Shown here: piece after piece, positions 50,390 through 59,468 of the stretch
How positions within the stretch are numbered: the first letter of the stretch is position 1
Layout: every line of letters begins with the position of its first letter
NCBI RefSeq assembly: GCF_001547995.1
Contig: NZ_AP014690.1
Location: forward strand, 2,043,001 to 2,107,000
Source: Asaia bogorensis NBRC 16594
GTDB lineage: Bacteria; Pseudomonadota; Alphaproteobacteria; Acetobacterales; Acetobacteraceae
Direction: 5' to 3'
DNA: 64,000 nt
Notes under the pieces: model-generated
The model's input: only the letters and a program-made list of their open reading frames with translations
The model's database searches: none
What the model was told of the DNA's origin: nothing
Position numbers and translations under genes: made by a program

Positions 50390-51118
50390 TCAGGCCGTTT
50401 CGATGATACGGGTGAAACGCCCCTCACCGCGCATGACACTCGCAAACGCACCGGGGGCATGAATATTGAAAACAATGATCGGAAGCCGGTTCTCACGCGC
50501 CAGCGAAATAGCTGTTGCGTCCATCACATTCAGATCGCGCGACAGCACGTCCATGTAGGACAATTCATCATAACGCTCGGCATCCGGCACACGACGCGGG
50601 TCGGCAGAATAGACACCATCGACCTGCGTCCCCTTGAGCAGAACATCACATTCCATCTCGTTGGCGCGCAGAGCAGCCGCTGTGTCGGTCGTGAAGAACG
50701 GATTGCCCGTACCCGCAGCAAAAATCACCACACGCCCCTTTTCCATGTGGCGCACGGCACGACGACGGATATAGGGCTCGGCAATGGAGGACATCTGGAT
50801 GGCGGACATCACGCGGGTATCGATCCCTGCGCGCTCAAGAGCATTCTGCATCATCAGCGCGTTGATGACGGTTGCCAGCATACCGGCATAATCACCCTGG
50901 GCGCGGTCCATGCCCTTCGCTGCGGCAGCCACACCCCGGAAGATGTTTCCACCACCGATCACCAGACAGACCTGGATGCCGCTGCGTGAGACAGAAGCCA
51001 CATCATTCGCGATGGCCTCGACCATCTGCGGCTCGATACCGAATGAGCCCTTGCCCATGAGGGCTTCGCCCGAAACCTTGAGAAGAACGCGCTTGTATCC
51101 TGCAGAAGTTCCGGTCAT
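50390..51118 (-). CDS. pyrH: UMP kinase
   Basis: A 242-residue hexameric UMP kinase (amino-acid-kinase fold). Motifs: [63 protein letters not shown] and [17 protein letters not shown] at 51118 has AGAGGA about 8 bases upstream and fits the family; the frame is open to 51157. rpsB and tsf, which often precede pyrH, are absent; era lies upstream instead. Confidence 0.97.
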   Translation of the reverse strand: MTGTSAGYKRVLLKVSGEALMGKGSFGIEPQMVEAIANDVASVSRSGIQVCLVIGGGNIFRGVAAAAKGMDRAQGDYAGMLATVINALMMQNALERAGIDTRVMSAIQMSSIAEPYIRRRAVRHMEKGRVVIFAAGTGNPFFTTDTAAALRANEMECDVLLKGTQVDGVYSADPRRVPDAERYDELSYMDVLSRDLNVMDATAISLARENRLPIIVFNIHAPGAFASVMRGEGRFTRIIETA

Positions 51119-51204
51119 CGCATCCTCTTTCACAGCGGCCTGATCAGGGCCCAACACGGCCCGCGCCTCTCTTATAGGGCGCGGCCTGTCCTCACAAGAA
51201 CTTC

Positions 51205-52095
51205 TCAGGCGTCATCCAGCCCGATGGCACGCAGTCTGGCCTTTTCCTCATCCCAGCCCGCGCGCTCACGCACGTTCAGGAAAAGATGGCAGGGCCGTTC
51301 AAGCAACCGACCCAGATCCAGACGGGCCCGCTCGCCGATGCTGCGAATCTTGCGTCCCCCTTCACCTATCAGGATGGCCTTGTGCCCTGGCCGGGAGACA
51401 TAGATCGTGGCATCGATGCGCACTGACCCATCAGGGCGTTCCTTGAAGCTCTCTGTCTCGACGGTGGCTTGGTAGGGGATTTCCTCATGGGTCTGCATGA
51501 AAATCTGCTCACGCACCAGTTCGGCTGCAAGCAAACGATCAGGCAGATCGGTCAAATCATCCTCCGGATAGAGGTAAGGCCCCTCCGGCAGTTCAGCTGC
51601 GAGATAATCCAGCAGATCGTCCACCCCATCACCCGAACGGGCGCTGAGCATGAACACATGCTCGACCGACAGCTGATCGGTAATGGCTTTGGTCAGGGGC
51701 AGAAGCTGCTGCGTGGTCACGAGGTCGGTCTTGTTGAGCACAAGCCAGACACGACGCTTCTGCCTCGCCAGGGTATCGATGACCGCCTGGGCCTCTTCGC
51801 GTATGCCAGCCTTGGCATCGATCAGCAGGAGCGAGATATCGGCGTCCTGTGATCCGGTCCACGCTGCCGCCACCATAGCCCGGTCGAGCTTGCGCTTTGG
51901 CTTGAAGATACCCGGCGTATCAACCAGCAGAATCTGGGAAGTCTGCCGCATCAGGATCCCGAGCACGCGAAAGCGCGTCGTCTGGGCCTTGGGACTGACG
52001 ATCGAGAGCTTGGTCCCGGTCATACGGTTGATCAGGGTGGATTTACCGGCATTCGGAGCCCCGACCAGGGCGACGAAACCACAACGTGTTGTCAT
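51205..52095 (-). CDS. era: GTPase Era
   Basis: A 296-residue GTPase with a C-terminal KH domain that binds the 16S rRNA 3' end. G1 is [10 protein letters not shown] (11-20), G3 is VDTPGIF, G4 is NKTD and G5 is SARSG. The KH domain holds [24 protein letters not shown] overlaps the rnc stop (ATGA), coupling RNase III and Era in rRNA maturation as in most proteobacteria. Confidence 0.97.
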   Translation of the reverse strand: MTTRCGFVALVGAPNAGKSTLINRMTGTKLSIVSPKAQTTRFRVLGILMRQTSQILLVDTPGIFKPKRKLDRAMVAAAWTGSQDADISLLLIDAKAGIREEAQAVIDTLARQKRRVWLVLNKTDLVTTQQLLPLTKAITDQLSVEHVFMLSARSGDGVDDLLDYLAAELPEGPYLYPEDDLTDLPDRLLAAELVREQIFMQTHEEIPYQATVETESFKERPDGSVRIDATIYVSRPGHKAILIGEGGRKIRSIGERARLDLGRLLERPCHLFLNVRERAGWDEEKARLRAIGLDDA

Positions 52096-52841
52096 TTTCT
52101 ATCCTTCGTGCCTTTACGGCCACGGTTCAATCGCCGAAGCAAGACAGTAGCAGCCTCACTCTCGGCCTGGCGTTTGCTACCCGCAACGCCCTCTCCTTTC
52201 TCCCCCATAGCAGAAACCGCGATGGTAAAGCGCGGCGCATGTGAGGGACCTTCCATGGAAAGCGTTTCGTAATCCGGCAGGGGGTATCCCCGTGCGAGAA
52301 CGAACTCCTGCAGCGTTGTCTTGGGGTCCTTGGGCGGCGTGATCTGCGAGGTCAGCAGATCCTTCCACTTTTCCCGCACAAAACGTCGCGCCGGCTCCAG
52401 TCCGCCATCGAGATAGAGCGCCCCTAACAGAGCCTCCATCGCGTCGGCCTGAACATTCGCAAGGCCGCGTATTCCGGCCTGCTCCTCATGTTCCGCGATA
52501 TGCAGCGCCCCGGCTACACCGATGCTCTCTGCAATCGGGGCCAGAGCATTGCGCGAGACCAGCGAGGCATGGCGCGGCCCCAGCGCACCTTCGGGCTCAT
52601 CGGGAAACTGCTCAAGCAGCCATTCAGCCATCAGCAGGCCAAGCACGCGATCACCGATGAATTCCAGCCGCTCGTTCGAGGCTGCGCTGGCAACCCGTGC
52701 GGCCTGACGTGGGGCGCGCTTCCCCTGACGGGCGGAGACGGCGGAACGGTGGGTAAGCGCCTGTCGCAGAAGCCCCTGATCAGCAAACTGGTGGCCAAGG
52801 GCCTTCTGGAGGGTTTCTGCTATGGCGTCATGCGTCGTCAT
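52092..52841 (-). CDS. rnc: Ribonuclease III
   Basis: A 249-residue double-strand RNase. The catalytic domain has NERLEFIGDRVLGL (Glu60, Asp64) and a second acidic set in NVQADAMEALLGALYLD. The C-terminal dsRNA-binding domain starts near DPKTTLQEFVLARG. Between ALTHRS and NERLEF there is an extra stretch of about 20 residues (SARQGKRAPRQAARVASAAS) compared with E. coli RNase III. It processes rRNA and mRNAs. Placed after lepB (9 bases) and before era. Confidence 0.96.
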   Translation of the reverse strand: MTTHDAIAETLQKALGHQFADQGLLRQALTHRSAVSARQGKRAPRQAARVASAASNERLEFIGDRVLGLLMAEWLLEQFPDEPEGALGPRHASLVSRNALAPIAESIGVAGALHIAEHEEQAGIRGLANVQADAMEALLGALYLDGGLEPARRFVREKWKDLLTSQITPPKDPKTTLQEFVLARGYPLPDYETLSMEGPSHAPRFTIAVSAMGEKGEGVAGSKRQAESEAATVLLRRLNRGRKGTKDRK

Positions 52842-52850
52842 GAGCCACCC

Positions 52851-53645
52851 TCAATGCATGGTCGCAAAAAGATGGCTCCAGCGGATCTCGAAAGGCCATT
52901 GCCAGAACTGCCAAAGAGGATGAACCGCCTCGTACGAAAAGAATACGAAGCGTGCTTTGCCCACCAGATTGACCATCGGCACATAGCCAAGATCCACACC
53001 ATTATCGCGCTGGAAACGGCTGTCTCCACTATTGTCGCGGTTATCGCCCATCGCGAAGAAGTAACCCTCGGGCACAACATATTCGCGCGTGTCGTTCTGC
53101 TCACCCTCATCCGTCTGCTTCAGGATCTGATGCGTGACGGGCGCGGCGCCCGCACTTCCGGGCAGGGTTTCGAGATAACGTATGCCCGTCTGCGGATAAC
53201 GGTTCTCATCCATCACGGAATAGGCGCCCAGCGACTGGCGCGGCACCAGCGTGCCGTTAAGATAAAGCTCGCCTGCACGCATCTGGATGTGATCACCCGG
53301 CAGACCGATGATGCGCTTGATATAATCGACCGACGTGTTCTGCGTATAGCGGAACACCGCGACATCGCCACGATGCGGCGACGCGCCCCAGATGCGCCCC
53401 TCAAAGAGATGGGGCGAAAACGGCATGGAGAATCGAGACCAGCCATAATCGAATTTCGTGACGATAATGTAGTCGCCCACCTGCAGGGTCGGGATCATGG
53501 ACGCGCTGGGAATATTGAACGGCTCGAGAACCACCGTTCGTATCGCCAGCAATACGACGATCCAGATCGCGACAAAGCGCACGATCTCAAGGGGGGTGTC
53601 TTCTTTTTTCCTGGAGGCACGTGCCTCCTGATTCTGGTCGGTCAT
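52851..53645 (-). CDS. lepB: Signal peptidase I
   Basis: A 264-residue membrane protease with one N-terminal helix (about 21-40). The Ser/Lys dyad is Ser49 in PSASMIPTL and Lys110 in DYIKRIIGLPGD; the GDNRDNSGDSR box is intact. It removes signal peptides of exported proteins such as BamA and LptA encoded nearby. The residues EDTPLE precede the helix. acpS lies 43 bases upstream, rnc 9 bases downstream. Confidence 0.97.
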   Translation of the reverse strand: MTDQNQEARASRKKEDTPLEIVRFVAIWIVVLLAIRTVVLEPFNIPSASMIPTLQVGDYIIVTKFDYGWSRFSMPFSPHLFEGRIWGASPHRGDVAVFRYTQNTSVDYIKRIIGLPGDHIQMRAGELYLNGTLVPRQSLGAYSVMDENRYPQTGIRYLETLPGSAGAAPVTHQILKQTDEGEQNDTREYVVPEGYFFAMGDNRDNSGDSRFQRDNGVDLGYVPMVNLVGKARFVFFSYEAVHPLWQFWQWPFEIRWSHLFATMH

Positions 53646-53688
53646 ATCCGGGTCTTAGCGCAGGTGGTGGGGCATTGGCGACAGGCTA

Positions 53689-54099
53689 TCACGAAGTACA
53701 GGAAACTGACTGCACGATCACATAAGCCAGTGCATAGGGTGTTTCATCACTCAGGCTGAGCAGGATTTCCGCCCGCTCTCCCGGCAGGGCCATCGCAGCA
53801 AGACAACGCGCCGCCTCGCCCCTCAGGGTCAGGAAGGGTTTACCCGATGCATCATTGCCGGTCTCAATATCGGTCAGGGCAATACCGTCGCGAAAGCCGG
53901 TGCCTAACGCCTTGACGCACGCTTCTTTAGCCGCCCATCGCTTGGCAAGGATACCGATACGGCCATCGCCCTTGCGCGTATCCGCATAGGCGCGTTCCGC
54001 TGCGGTAAAGCTGCGCTCGAGAAATCTTTCCCCTGAACGCTCAAGAGCGCGTGCGATACGACGCATATCGCACAGATCCGTGCCAATTCCCCTGATCAT
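53689..54099 (-). CDS. acpS: Holo-[acyl-carrier-protein] synthase
   Basis: A 136-residue enzyme that attaches 4'-phosphopantetheine to acyl carrier protein. The magnesium-binding Asp8 in GIGTDLC and Glu58 in WAAKEACVKALGTGF are both present. Trimeric AcpS type, slightly longer than E. coli (126). It starts 8 bases after the spoT stop, so is probably co-transcribed with it and links fatty acid synthesis to the growth-rate genes. Confidence 0.95.
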   Translation of the reverse strand: MIRGIGTDLCDMRRIARALERSGERFLERSFTAAERAYADTRKGDGRIGILAKRWAAKEACVKALGTGFRDGIALTDIETGNDASGKPFLTLRGEAARCLAAMALPGERAEILLSLSDETPYALAYVIVQSVSCTS

Positions 54100-54107
54100 C
54101 CCGCAAC

Positions 54108-56408
54108 TCAGTTCCGGGCGCGCTCGACCTGCATGACACCCTGCGCCGAGCGCAGCGCTGCAATCATGGCGGAGAGGTGCCGCACGTCACGGACTTCGAG
54201 ATCGACCAGAATTTCCATGAAATCGAGCTGGCGGTTCAGAATGCGCAGATTGACGACACTGCCATTATGCTTCGAGGCCGTATTAGTGAGGGTAGTCAGA
54301 ACGCTCGACTCATTGGCAGCAATCACGCTGACACGTCCGATATGCGGTGCGCCGCGTTCGCCTTGCGCCAGAGCCTCATAATCCCAGTCGATTTCAAGGA
54401 ACCGCTCAGGCGTGGACGAGAAGGCACTCAAATTCTGGCAGGCACGCTGGTGGATGGTTACGCCCTTGCCCTGCGCGATGATGCCTACGATCGGATCACC
54501 CGGCAGCGGATGACAGCACCCGGCGAAATGGGTCGCAATCCCGGAGCCGATACCGGTGATGATCGAACCGCTCTTGGCGCCATAACGCGGCGCCGTACCG
54601 CCCCCCCCACCAAGGCGACCGGACAGACCCGGCACCATACGAGGCGCGCGATGGGTCTGGCGCAGCTCAGGATAAGCCGCATTGACCACGTCACGCGGCC
54701 CAAGCTGACCATTGCCAACCGCAACGTAGAGATCTTCGATGCTGGCCTGACGCAGATCGCGCAGCAGTGATTCCAGCACTTTCTCGCTGCCATCGACACC
54801 TTCCTGACGGAAAGCCTTGGCCAGCGCAGTGCGCCCGGTATCAAGATTGACCTGGCGCTGCTGCAACGCGACATGGCGGCGTATGCGCGCGCGCGCCTTG
54901 CCTGTAACGACGAACCGCTCCCAGGACGCGGAGGGCGTCCCGCCACGCGCCGTCATGATCTCGACCTGATCGCCATTCTGCAATTCATGACGCAGGGGCA
55001 TCAGGCGGCCATTGATCTTGGCGCCTACGCAGGCATCACCAACCTGACTATGCACCGCATAGGCGAAGTCTACGGGTGTCGCGCGACGCGGCAGGGAGAT
55101 CAGCTGCCCTTTGGGGGTGAAACAGAAAACCTGATCCTGATACAGTTCGAGCTTCGTGTTTTCGAGAAATTCGTCAGGTGCCTCGGAATCCTCAAGAATC
55201 TCGAGCAGGTCCTGCACCCAGCGCAGCTTGTTGAGGCCCAGAGCCGCAACTTCGCTATTGGACGCCTGCGCCTCGTCACGTTCCTTGTAGGCCCAGTGCG
55301 CTGCCACACCGTTCTCGGCAAAATTGTGCATGTCCGCCGTACGGATCTGCACTTCGATCTTTTGGTTTCGCGGCTGTCGCAGGGTCACGCCCGTATGAAG
55401 GCTCTGATAGCCATTGGCCTTGGGCGTGGAAATGTAATCCTTGAAGCGCCCAGCAATCATCGGATAGGCGCCGTGTATGGCACCCAGCGCGGCATAACAG
55501 GCGTCACGGCTGGGAACGATCACGCGAAATGCCATAATGTCGGAAAGCTGCTCGAACGCGACATTGCGCTTTTGCATCTTGGCCCAGATGGAATAGGGCG
55601 ATTTTTCCCGCCCCGTCACATCAATCTGGGGCAGACCGACCTCGGCACAGAGCGCCTTCAGTTCATGCTTGATCTGCTCGATGATATCCGCGCCATGACC
55701 CCGCAGAAAGTTCAGGCGCGCCCGGATTGTCGCATCGGCCTCGGGCTCGAGCTGCTCGAATGAGAGGTTCTGCAGTTCGGTCTTGACGCGGTCCATACCA
55801 ATGCGCTCGGCCAGCGGCGCATAGATATCCATCGTTTCACGGGCAATGCGCAGGCGTCGATCTTGCCGCTGCACGTAATGCAGCGTGCGCATGTTATGCA
55901 GGCGATCGGCAAGCTTCACGATCAGCACGCGAATATCGCGTGACATCGCCAAAACAAGCTTACGGAAGTTTTCCGCCTGCTTCGTTCGGTCCGACTGCAA
56001 CTCCAGACGGGTCAGCTTGGTCACACCATCGACCAGACTGGCCACCGTCTCACCGAAGCGATCCTTCAGAAAGGCCGGTGTGATCCCGGTATCTTCGACC
56101 GTGTCGTGCAGCAGCCCGACCATGATCGAAGGCACGTCCATGCGAAAACCTGCAAGGATGTTCGCTACGGCGATGGGATGGATGATATAGGGTTCACCGT
56201 TATCGCGCTTTTGCTCGCGATGCGCCTTTTCGGCAACTTCGTAGGCTTCTTCCACACGCTTGAGGTCCGCTTGCGGATCATAAGCAGCAATACGGCGAAG
56301 AAGACCGCTGATCGACGGCATGGCGGGTGCCAAGCCGGCCGGTTCAGCGGCGAGGATTTCAGGCGCTGGCGTGTTGTGTTCGGCGCCGGGGAGAAGGGTG
56401 TCAGACAT
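54108..56408 (-). CDS. Bifunctional (p)ppGpp synthetase/hydrolase (RelA/SpoT family)
   Basis: A 766-residue Rsh enzyme. The HD hydrolase (about 70-210) has His77 in YIIHPIA and HD at 101-102 in LLHDTVEDTG, so it should degrade ppGpp. The synthetase (about 260-380) includes YSIWAKM, SDIMAFRVIVPS and DYISTPKANGYQSLHT. TGS (ATPVDFAYAVHSQVGDACVGA region) and a C-terminal ACT domain follow. It is the only Rsh seen here, as usual in Alphaproteobacteria. rpoZ lies upstream (76 bases), a conserved pair, since omega binds ppGpp in some bacteria. Confidence 0.97.
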   Translation of the reverse strand: MSDTLLPGAEHNTPAPEILAAEPAGLAPAMPSISGLLRRIAAYDPQADLKRVEEAYEVAEKAHREQKRDNGEPYIIHPIAVANILAGFRMDVPSIMVGLLHDTVEDTGITPAFLKDRFGETVASLVDGVTKLTRLELQSDRTKQAENFRKLVLAMSRDIRVLIVKLADRLHNMRTLHYVQRQDRRLRIARETMDIYAPLAERIGMDRVKTELQNLSFEQLEPEADATIRARLNFLRGHGADIIEQIKHELKALCAEVGLPQIDVTGREKSPYSIWAKMQKRNVAFEQLSDIMAFRVIVPSRDACYAALGAIHGAYPMIAGRFKDYISTPKANGYQSLHTGVTLRQPRNQKIEVQIRTADMHNFAENGVAAHWAYKERDEAQASNSEVAALGLNKLRWVQDLLEILEDSEAPDEFLENTKLELYQDQVFCFTPKGQLISLPRRATPVDFAYAVHSQVGDACVGAKINGRLMPLRHELQNGDQVEIMTARGGTPSASWERFVVTGKARARIRRHVALQQRQVNLDTGRTALAKAFRQEGVDGSEKVLESLLRDLRQASIEDLYVAVGNGQLGPRDVVNAAYPELRQTHRAPRMVPGLSGRLGGGGGTAPRYGAKSGSIITGIGSGIATHFAGCCHPLPGDPIVGIIAQGKGVTIHQRACQNLSAFSSTPERFLEIDWDYEALAQGERGAPHIGRVSVIAANESSVLTTLTNTASKHNGSVVNLRILNRQLDFMEILVDLEVRDVRHLSAMIAALRSAQGVMQVERARN

Positions 56409-56484
56409 GCCGGTACTCTCTCCCGCAACCTAGATCGTTGAATACGCTACCGGACCACAGAACAGCCCGGCACCGCAAGAGGAC

Positions 56485-56883
56485 TCAGCGGCGGCCGCGT
56501 CCTCCGAACTCTGCCTCGAACGATGCCTCGAGCTCGGCTGTCGACATGGTTTCAGCCATGTGGGCATGCTCTTCTTCAGAAGAGACATCCTGCAGGCCAA
56601 AGATGTTCTGATCGGTCGGGATGAGGTCCATTACCTCTTCATCGACAGGCTCAGGCTCGGGTGCACGGGCCAGGGAGCGCACGATACCATCCTTGAGCGT
56701 GCCGAGATTGACCTTGTCTTCCGCGATTTCGCGCAGGGCCACGACAGGGTTCTTGTCATTGTCACGATCAAGGGTCATCTCTTCGCCACGCGACAGGCCA
56801 CGAGCGCGCTGTGCAGCAAGGAGAACGAGCTCGAAGCGGTTCGGAACCTTTTCGATGCAGTCTTCAACGGTAACGCGTGCCAT
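56485..56883 (-). CDS. rpoZ: RNA polymerase omega subunit
   Basis: A 132-residue omega subunit. [27 protein letters not shown] and VVALREIA match the family in short stretches. An acidic tail of about 50 residues follows ([14 protein letters not shown], then Glu-rich) making it longer than E. coli omega (91), typical of Alphaproteobacteria. ATG at 56883 has GGAAGAG upstream; the frame open to 57033 is not conserved. A good promoter sits about 45 bases upstream. Confidence 0.95.
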   Translation of the reverse strand: MARVTVEDCIEKVPNRFELVLLAAQRARGLSRGEEMTLDRDNDKNPVVALREIAEDKVNLGTLKDGIVRSLARAPEPEPVDEEVMDLIPTDQNIFGLQDVSSEEEHAHMAETMSTAELEASFEAEFGGRGRR

Positions 56884-56927
56884 AAAACTCTTCCCAACCA
56901 ATTTCCGCGGATCGACGTGAATTGTGC

Positions 56928-56956
56928 AAAATAGCATAGCCGGTGGGTCGGCACAA
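56928..56956 (-). promoter_or_regulatory. Sigma-70 promoter of rpoZ, flanked by an inverted repeat
   Basis: On the minus strand TTGTGC (56956-56951), a 17-base spacer and TATTTT (56933-56928) form a plausible promoter, giving a leader of about 38 bases before the rpoZ ATG. ATTGTGC (56921-56927) and GCACAAT (56951-56957) form a perfect 7-base inverted repeat bracketing it. The rest of the 285-base divergent region up to the NYN gene at 57169 shows no further feature I can support. Confidence 0.5.
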
Positions 56957-57168
56957 TCATTACGGCGATTGTCCTCTGCACGCAGCCTGACCTTCGCCCT
57001 TTGGGAAACAAAGATAACAACAGCTTTGTTCATCAGACTGACATAGTCTAACCATTACGAAATGCAGCGCTCACTGTTTTATCCGCCCCGCTTTTGTTAA
57101 ACTTCCAGGGTAATTCCAACTGATTGCCGCGAAGTCACGTCGCGACATATCTCTCATACGGATCAGAC

Positions 57169-57774
57169 ATGCTCGACAAGAACGAGAAAACTGCTGTTTT
57201 TATAGATGGATCGAGCCTGTACTACACCGCGAAAACTCTTGGTTTTGAAGTCGATTATCGCAGGCTTCTGCGCTATCTGAAATCGGGTACCCGCCTGCTG
57301 CGCGCCCATTACTACGCCGCAATACCAGAGACTGAGGAATATTCGCCGCTCAAGCCTCTGACAGATTGGCTGGCCTATAATGGTTACATGCTGGTCACGA
57401 AGACAGCGCGCGAATTTACCGATCAATCCGGCCGCCGCCGCCTCAAGGGCAATATGGATGTCGAGCTGGCGGTGGATCTACTTGAGCTTGCCGACAAGAT
57501 CGATCATGCCGTTATCTTCAGCGGAGATGCCGATTTGCGCCGCGCTGTGGAAGCCATACAGAGACGGGGCGTTCGAGTGACTGCGGTCTCATCCCTCCGC
57601 TCCTCGCCGCCACTGATCGGCGATGACCTTCGTCGACAGGTCGATCAGTTCATCGAGCTCGGAGATATCGCGGCCGAGTTCACACGCCGACAGGCCGATA
57701 CCCCTGCCCGCCCACGATCTAACCCCATTCGTCATCCGGCAGATGTCACCGTTGATCATGATATGGATGACTGA
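57169..57774 (+). CDS. LabA-like NYN domain protein
   Basis: A 201-residue protein whose first 170 residues form a NYN (PIN-like) nuclease fold of the LabA/DUF88 group. Acidic site: Asp13 in VFIDGSSLYY, Asp97 and Asp103 in NMDVELAVDLLELA, Asp120 and Asp122 in FSGDADLRRAV. It probably cleaves RNA with metal ions (family inference). A polar tail of about 30 residues follows. ATG at 57169 begins MLDKNEKTAV, the usual LabA start; the frame extends to 57124. Divergent from rpoZ; this pairing is worth noting. Confidence 0.88.
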   Translation: MLDKNEKTAVFIDGSSLYYTAKTLGFEVDYRRLLRYLKSGTRLLRAHYYAAIPETEEYSPLKPLTDWLAYNGYMLVTKTAREFTDQSGRRRLKGNMDVELAVDLLELADKIDHAVIFSGDADLRRAVEAIQRRGVRVTAVSSLRSSPPLIGDDLRRQVDQFIELGDIAAEFTRRQADTPARPRSNPIRHPADVTVDHDMDD

Positions 57775-57801
57775 AGGACGTCACGAGGGGAAGCCTGAGG
57801 C

Positions 57802-58323
57802 ATGGCAAGTCCGGCGCATGCGAAGGAAACGTGCATCCTGATCGTCAGCCTAGGCGCAATCGCGTCCGAGCAGCGCACGCAGCTTGAGCAAGCACTCGAT
57901 GCCGCGCTCAGGCTCCAGGCACCCCGATCGCGTCAGACACCGCATCTCGTTTTCCACAACCTTGTCGCGCCCGATCAGATGCGTGCTGCCATGTCTCAAA
58001 GATCATCGACACAGGGATTGCCGGATCAGGAACAACCGACTTCTCTGATGCGAGAGGACGCCCATACCGGCCTCTCCCAACTTGTCACCAGTCTGACCGG
58101 ACTTCACATCGTGGTTAATCTGGGCGTTGCCGCCCATATCTCAACTCTGGATGCCTATGGCGTGCCATGGGCAAAGATCCCTTTCAAACCCCATGACGCA
58201 CTTATCCTTCCAGACGGCCTGCTGCTTGCCGGGTTCCCGTCGCACACCGGGATATGTATTGACACAATCGCTTCTTCCCTCGCACAGCTGACCGCAATGA
58301 GCGCGACCCAGGCGTCGCTTTGA
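57802..58323 (+). CDS. Unrecognised 173-residue protein, weak uracil-DNA-glycosylase-like end
   Basis: I do not recognise this gene with confidence. GGGGAAG lies upstream of the ATG, and it follows the NYN gene by 27 bases in the same direction. The N-terminal half has no motif. The C-terminal half (VVNLGVAAHISTLDAYGV, then ALILPDGLLLAGFPSHTG) recalls the strand/loop order of family 4/5 uracil-DNA glycosylases (VxLGxxA, then PDG, then a HPS-like loop), but the catalytic Gly-Pro-rich motif is missing and the loop reads FPSHTG. No membrane segment. If related to that fold it is likely inactive as a glycosylase. Confidence 0.55.
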   Translation: MASPAHAKETCILIVSLGAIASEQRTQLEQALDAALRLQAPRSRQTPHLVFHNLVAPDQMRAAMSQRSSTQGLPDQEQPTSLMREDAHTGLSQLVTSLTGLHIVVNLGVAAHISTLDAYGVPWAKIPFKPHDALILPDGLLLAGFPSHTGICIDTIASSLAQLTAMSATQASL

Positions 58324-58461
58324 CTGTTTTCGTGTCAGTCATCTAGCGCGGCCCAAGGATCCTGAGGAGCCGGATGCCGCGATGGCGAGTGCAAGGGGCG
58401 GCGCAACCCTGACAGGCAGCGTGCATTAACCCACGGCAGCAGGCATTGAAGGAGCTTCATC

Positions 58462-59349
58462 ATGAACCAGCGCAATTCAGGCACAATCGGCTTTATCGGC
58501 TATGGCGCGATGGGCTCGCTGATGGGACGCAATCTTCGCAAGACGGGATATGGGGTTTGTGCCTATACGCCATCGGGTCGCAAGCAGGACGAGGAAACCC
58601 CGGTTGAGACGTCGGCGTGCAGACTTGCAGAGAAGGCCGACATCCTGATCCTGTGCGTCCCCAATGACGCGGCCATCTTTGCTTCGGCAGAAGGCGAGGA
58701 CGGGTTTCTGATCGGTGCCCGTTCGAACACATTGGTGATCAATTGCAGCACGATCTCCCCCGAAGCAACCGACAGGCTGCAGCAGCTTGCTGAGAAGCGG
58801 GGACTACGCTTCGTCGACGCCCCCATGTCAGGAAGCACCCCCGAAGCCGAAAAGGGCGAGCTCGTCATGCTGGTGGGAGCATCCGAACAGGATCTTGCCG
58901 CCGCCGCGCCCGTGCTGGACGCCATCGGCAAGCTCACCATTCATGCCGGAGACGTCGGGGCGGGCACACGTCTCAAGCTCGTCATCAACGGCATCATGGG
59001 CGCAACGCTCAACGTGATTGCCGAAGCCGTGGGTTATGGCCTCGATAGCGGCCTGAACCGTGACATGCTGTATGACGCACTCTCTCAGGTGGCCGTCATC
59101 TCGCCGCATCACAAGCGCAAGCTCGGTGCTGCACAGCAGGGCGATTTTTCGCCGCAATTCCCCACCCGCCTCATGTCCAAGGATATGGGATTGCTCATCA
59201 GCGCCGCCAGATCGACGCACAGCTTCTGCCCTGCCATTGCTGTGGCAGACCAGGCACTGGCCCTTTCGGGCAAGCGTCATGCCAATGACGATTACTCTGC
59301 CCTGCTTGGCGCCATCGAAAAGAGCGTCGTCAAGCACGACAGCCGATAG
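58462..59349 (+). CDS. NAD(P)-dependent beta-hydroxyacid dehydrogenase (HIBADH family)
   Basis: A 295-residue enzyme. The Rossmann motif GFIGYGAMGSLMGRNL (Gly13, 15, 18) begins near the N-terminus, the substrate motif is DAPMSGSTPEAEKGELVM and the catalytic Lys172 with Asn176 lies in LKLVINGIMG. Related enzymes act on 3-hydroxyisobutyrate, tartronate semialdehyde or succinic semialdehyde; the exact substrate is open. AAGGAG lies 8 bases before the ATG. The C-terminal helical domain is complete. Followed by sodB in the same direction. Confidence 0.92.
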   Translation: MNQRNSGTIGFIGYGAMGSLMGRNLRKTGYGVCAYTPSGRKQDEETPVETSACRLAEKADILILCVPNDAAIFASAEGEDGFLIGARSNTLVINCSTISPEATDRLQQLAEKRGLRFVDAPMSGSTPEAEKGELVMLVGASEQDLAAAAPVLDAIGKLTIHAGDVGAGTRLKLVINGIMGATLNVIAEAVGYGLDSGLNRDMLYDALSQVAVISPHHKRKLGAAQQGDFSPQFPTRLMSKDMGLLISAARSTHSFCPAIAVADQALALSGKRHANDDYSALLGAIEKSVVKHDSR

Positions 59350-59355
59350 ATCAGC

Positions 59356-59439
59356 GCGGCACGAACCGGTGCCGCAACGGGTTGACGAAACCGGTTGCGC
59401 ACCATAGCTGCCTTCTGTGGCCAGACAGCCCGTCTGGCC
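59356..59439 (+). repeat. Three successive hairpins before sodB
   Basis: GCGGCAC/GTGCCGC (59356-59375, perfect), then GCAACGGGTT/AACCGGTTGC (about 59374-59398, one mismatch), then GGCCAGAC/GTCTGGCC (59419-59439, perfect 8 bases, 5-base loop) lie between the dehydrogenase stop and sodB. None has a T-run. The last ends 29 bases before the sodB ATG and may be in its leader. TTGACG at 59382 is a possible -35 box with a poor -10. Confidence 0.4.
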
Positions 59440-59468
59440 CTCACCATGACAGTCCAGGAGACGCGACC

